This document shows, piece after piece, positions 62,405-64,000 of a stretch of 64,000 bases of DNA. Every line of letters begins with the position of its first letter. Positions within the stretch are counted from its first letter, which is position 1. The stretch is from Thalassospira australica (GTDB lineage: Bacteria > Pseudomonadota > Alphaproteobacteria > Rhodospirillales > Thalassospiraceae): NCBI RefSeq assembly GCF_000763295.1, contig NZ_JRJE01000001.1, forward strand, positions 99,204 to 163,203. The letters run 5' to 3'. Made by a program: the position numbers and the translations under genes. The notes under the pieces are model-generated. The model ran no database searches. It was given only the letters and a program-made list of their open reading frames with translations, and had not been told where the DNA came from.

Positions 62405-64000
62405 ATGGCGGACGATCCTCGCGATACTGAAAATTCACGTAGTGAAGGCAATGGCGGCTTCGGGAATGAAGACGCGCCAGATGATCTTCAGCGCGAGAGC
62501 GGTGAGGAAAACGAAAACGACGAACTGGTCGAGTTGCATGACGACCAGAACTCTTCCGGTCGGCCGGCACAGGAAGAACTTGGCTCTGTTCATTACGGCA
62601 ATCAGGTCTTCACACCACAGAGTGAAGCACAGCAAGCTTTTCGTCGCCAGAATGCTGCCTCTCAGCGTGAAGAAACTGCACAGGCAGAGGAAGCCTCCGA
62701 AAAACAAGCCATAGCGCAGATCGAAGAAGCCGAAATCAATAGTGAAATTGATACCGGTGCAGAGACTTCTGATACCAACGCCGGAAACAGTGGTTCTGAC
62801 GAAATCTCCCTGCAATCGGACCCGAGCACGGTCGATCTTCCCGATGTTCCGCTTTCAACCAATGATACGAATACGCTGCGCGGGGATCGTGAGAACCCCG
62901 GTGCCGAGGGTGGGGAATCTTTGGAGCCCGACTTCGTACCGACAGCAGGTGAAGAGGTTCTTGATCTCGAAGAAGAAGCTGTCGAAGAGGTTGAAGAGGC
63001 CGAAGAAACTGCCGTTGCCGAGGAAATAGAAGAAGTCGTTGAAGCCCCCAAGGTTGCTGACGCGCCAACGCTTTCAGCGGGCGATGTGAGTGGCTCGGAG
63101 GATGGTGCGATTTCGCTTGATCTTTCGGCGGCGCTAAATGACCTCGATGGTGGCAGCGAAACCCTTTCGATTGTGATTTCAGGCGTGCCGGACGGGGCAA
63201 CGCTTTCGGCTGGTACTGATAACGGGAACGGCACATGGTCCGTCTCTGCTGGTCAGCTCTCAGGTCTTGCCATTACCCCGCCAGAGAATTTCAGCGGCAG
63301 CTTTGACCTTGGCGTGACGGCAACCAGCCGCGAAGCAAATGGCAGCACTGCGAAAAACAGTTCAAGCTTCACAATCGACGTCGAAGGTGTTGCTGATGGT
63401 GCAACGCTTGATGTCTCGGATGCCGCCGGCAGCGAAGACAGCACCATTGCGCTTGATATCGATACCGAACTTCTTGATGACAGCGAAGACATCTCGATCA
63501 CGATTGAAGGCGTACCAGACGGCGCGACCTTGTCCGCGGGCGCCGACAATGGTGATGGCACCTGGACGCTGACCCCGGATCAACTCGAAGGTTTGAGCAT
63601 CACACCTGCAGGTGACTTCAGCGGTGAAATAGACCTTTCTGTTCTGGTCTCTACAACCGATGGCAATGACACCGCCGTCGTGATGGAAGAAATCACGGTT
63701 GATGTGGCGGGTGTGGCTGATGCGCCGACTTTGGATGTCGCGGATGCTTCTGGTTCGGAAGACAATGCGATTGCATTGGATATCGATGCCGGCCTGACGG
63801 ACAGCTCGGAAACTCTCTCAGTCACGATCAGTGGTGTTCCCGATGGTGCAACCTTGTCTGCTGGTTCGGACAATGGCGATGGCACGTGGACGCTATCTGC
63901 AGATGACCTTGAAGGCCTGACGATTACGCCAGCTGATGACTTCTCTGGCAGCTTTGATCTCGGCGTCACCGCCCAATCGGCTGACGGCGAAGATGTTGCC
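62405..64000 (+). CDS. Large repetitive adhesin (type I secreted), N-terminal part
   Basis: The frame is open from ATG 62405 (GGAG upstream) to the window edge, 532 codons, with no stop. Residues 1-215 are strongly acidic, Glu/Asp/Ser-rich and low in complexity (EEEAVEEVEEAEE) with no Sec signal peptide, as expected for a type I substrate. From residue 217 there are tandem Ig-like repeats of 108-112 residues, beginning VADAPTL and containing GSEDxxIxLD, SGVPDGATLSAG, DNGxGTW and FSGSFDLGV. It follows the ABC/ABC/HlyD operon directly, so it is the probable cargo. It resembles VCBS/BapA/LapA-type biofilm adhesins. The C-terminal secretion signal is outside the window. Confidence 0.9.
   Translation, partial: MADDPRDTENSRSEGNGGFGNEDAPDDLQRESGEENENDELVELHDDQNSSGRPAQEELGSVHYGNQVFTPQSEAQQAFRRQNAASQREETAQAEEASEKQAIAQIEEAEINSEIDTGAETSDTNAGNSGSDEISLQSDPSTVDLPDVPLSTNDTNTLRGDRENPGAEGGESLEPDFVPTAGEEVLDLEEEAVEEVEEAEETAVAEEIEEVVEAPKVADAPTLSAGDVSGSEDGAISLDLSAALNDLDGGSETLSIVISGVPDGATLSAGTDNGNGTWSVSAGQLSGLAITPPENFSGSFDLGVTATSREANGSTAKNSSSFTIDVEGVADGATLDVSDAAGSEDSTIALDIDTELLDDSEDISITIEGVPDGATLSAGADNGDGTWTLTPDQLEGLSITPAGDFSGEIDLSVLVSTTDGNDTAVVMEEITVDVAGVADAPTLDVADASGSEDNAIALDIDAGLTDSSETLSVTISGVPDGATLSAGSDNGDGTWTLSADDLEGLTITPADDFSGSFDLGVTAQSADGEDVA
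63053..64000 (+). repeat. Tandem adhesin repeats (about 108-112 codons each)
   Basis: Unit 1 is 63053-63388 (336 bp), unit 2 is 63389-63712 (324 bp) and unit 3 is 63713 to the window edge. All share the protein blocks GVPDGATLSAG, NGxGTW and FSG. DNA identity is high in these blocks, so recombination between units and copy-number change are likely. Confidence 0.85.

Noticed and set aside
62662..63234. Ser-rich minus-strand frames opposite the adhesin
   Set aside because: Shadows of the acidic and repetitive adhesin coding sequence; they lack any recognisable domain.
1..64000. CRISPR arrays, rRNA operons, integrases or complete insertion sequences
   Set aside because: No regularly spaced direct repeats, rRNA signatures or transposase/integrase motifs were found. 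The only repeats are the palindromic elements and the adhesin units.

Overview
The window looks like a piece of chromosome from a marine, flagellate-type alphaproteobacterium, most likely Rhodospirillales and Thalassospira-like. This is inferred from gene content: a NavMs-like sodium channel, an alphaproteobacterial Suv3-type helicase, an Mcl1-type malyl-CoA lyase, a fused MaeB malic enzyme, TRAP transport and many c-di-GMP proteins. GC is moderate. No rRNA, CRISPR array or complete insertion sequence was seen.

Layout. (1) About 1-9.2 kb is a substrate-utilisation island: an Asp/Glu-racemase-family enzyme running off the left edge, TRAP permease subunits, a MocR-type regulator, a divergent TRAP binding protein, and a semialdehyde dehydrogenase plus class III aminotransferase. 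The gene set resembles ectoine/5-hydroxyectoine catabolism. Two matching palindromes flank the regulator gene and are probably its operators. (2) About 9.3-16 kb holds an unusual ABC protein with a large insertion and a cyclic-nucleotide domain, an MBL-fold hydrolase, a voltage-gated sodium channel and accA. (3) About 16-31 kb holds regulator/oxidoreductase pairs (HxlR and LysR), malyl-CoA lyase, two diguanylate cyclases (one with a zinc-sensing CZB domain), lipB, tRNA-Arg(ACG), tRNA-Leu(GAG), a protein with an RMF-like tail, and a coupled pair made of an acyltransferase/cNMP/winged-helix protein and an LCMT-like methyltransferase. (4) About 31-48.6 kb is mostly housekeeping: maeB, mgtE, a CHASE/GGDEF/EAL protein with degenerate active sites, an RNA uracil methyltransferase, a flagellin-like orphan, xth, an OmpA-type lipoprotein and dgt. 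(5) About 48.7-52.2 kb carries htpG and a short hpf, interleaved with three copies of an apparently undescribed palindromic element. (6) About 52-56.8 kb holds a SoxR/FMN-reductase pair with a clear SoxR box, the Suv3-like helicase and an S4-domain protein. (7) 57-64 kb is a type I secretion operon with two ABC proteins, an HlyD-type adaptor and the start of a very large repetitive adhesin that leaves the window.

The most interesting signal is the three-copy element at 48703-48870, 50895-51165 and 51865-52133. Each copy is bounded by 24-35 bp inverted arms around a CAGGACCT core and contains nested hairpins. Between copies the stems change in a compensatory way, which points to selection on a folded RNA or single-stranded DNA. 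Each copy also carries a 37-41 codon open frame with a recognisable shared pattern, although substitutions there are mostly non-synonymous. One copy supplies the last residues of the FMN reductase, and another sits in the divergent control region between htpG and hpf.
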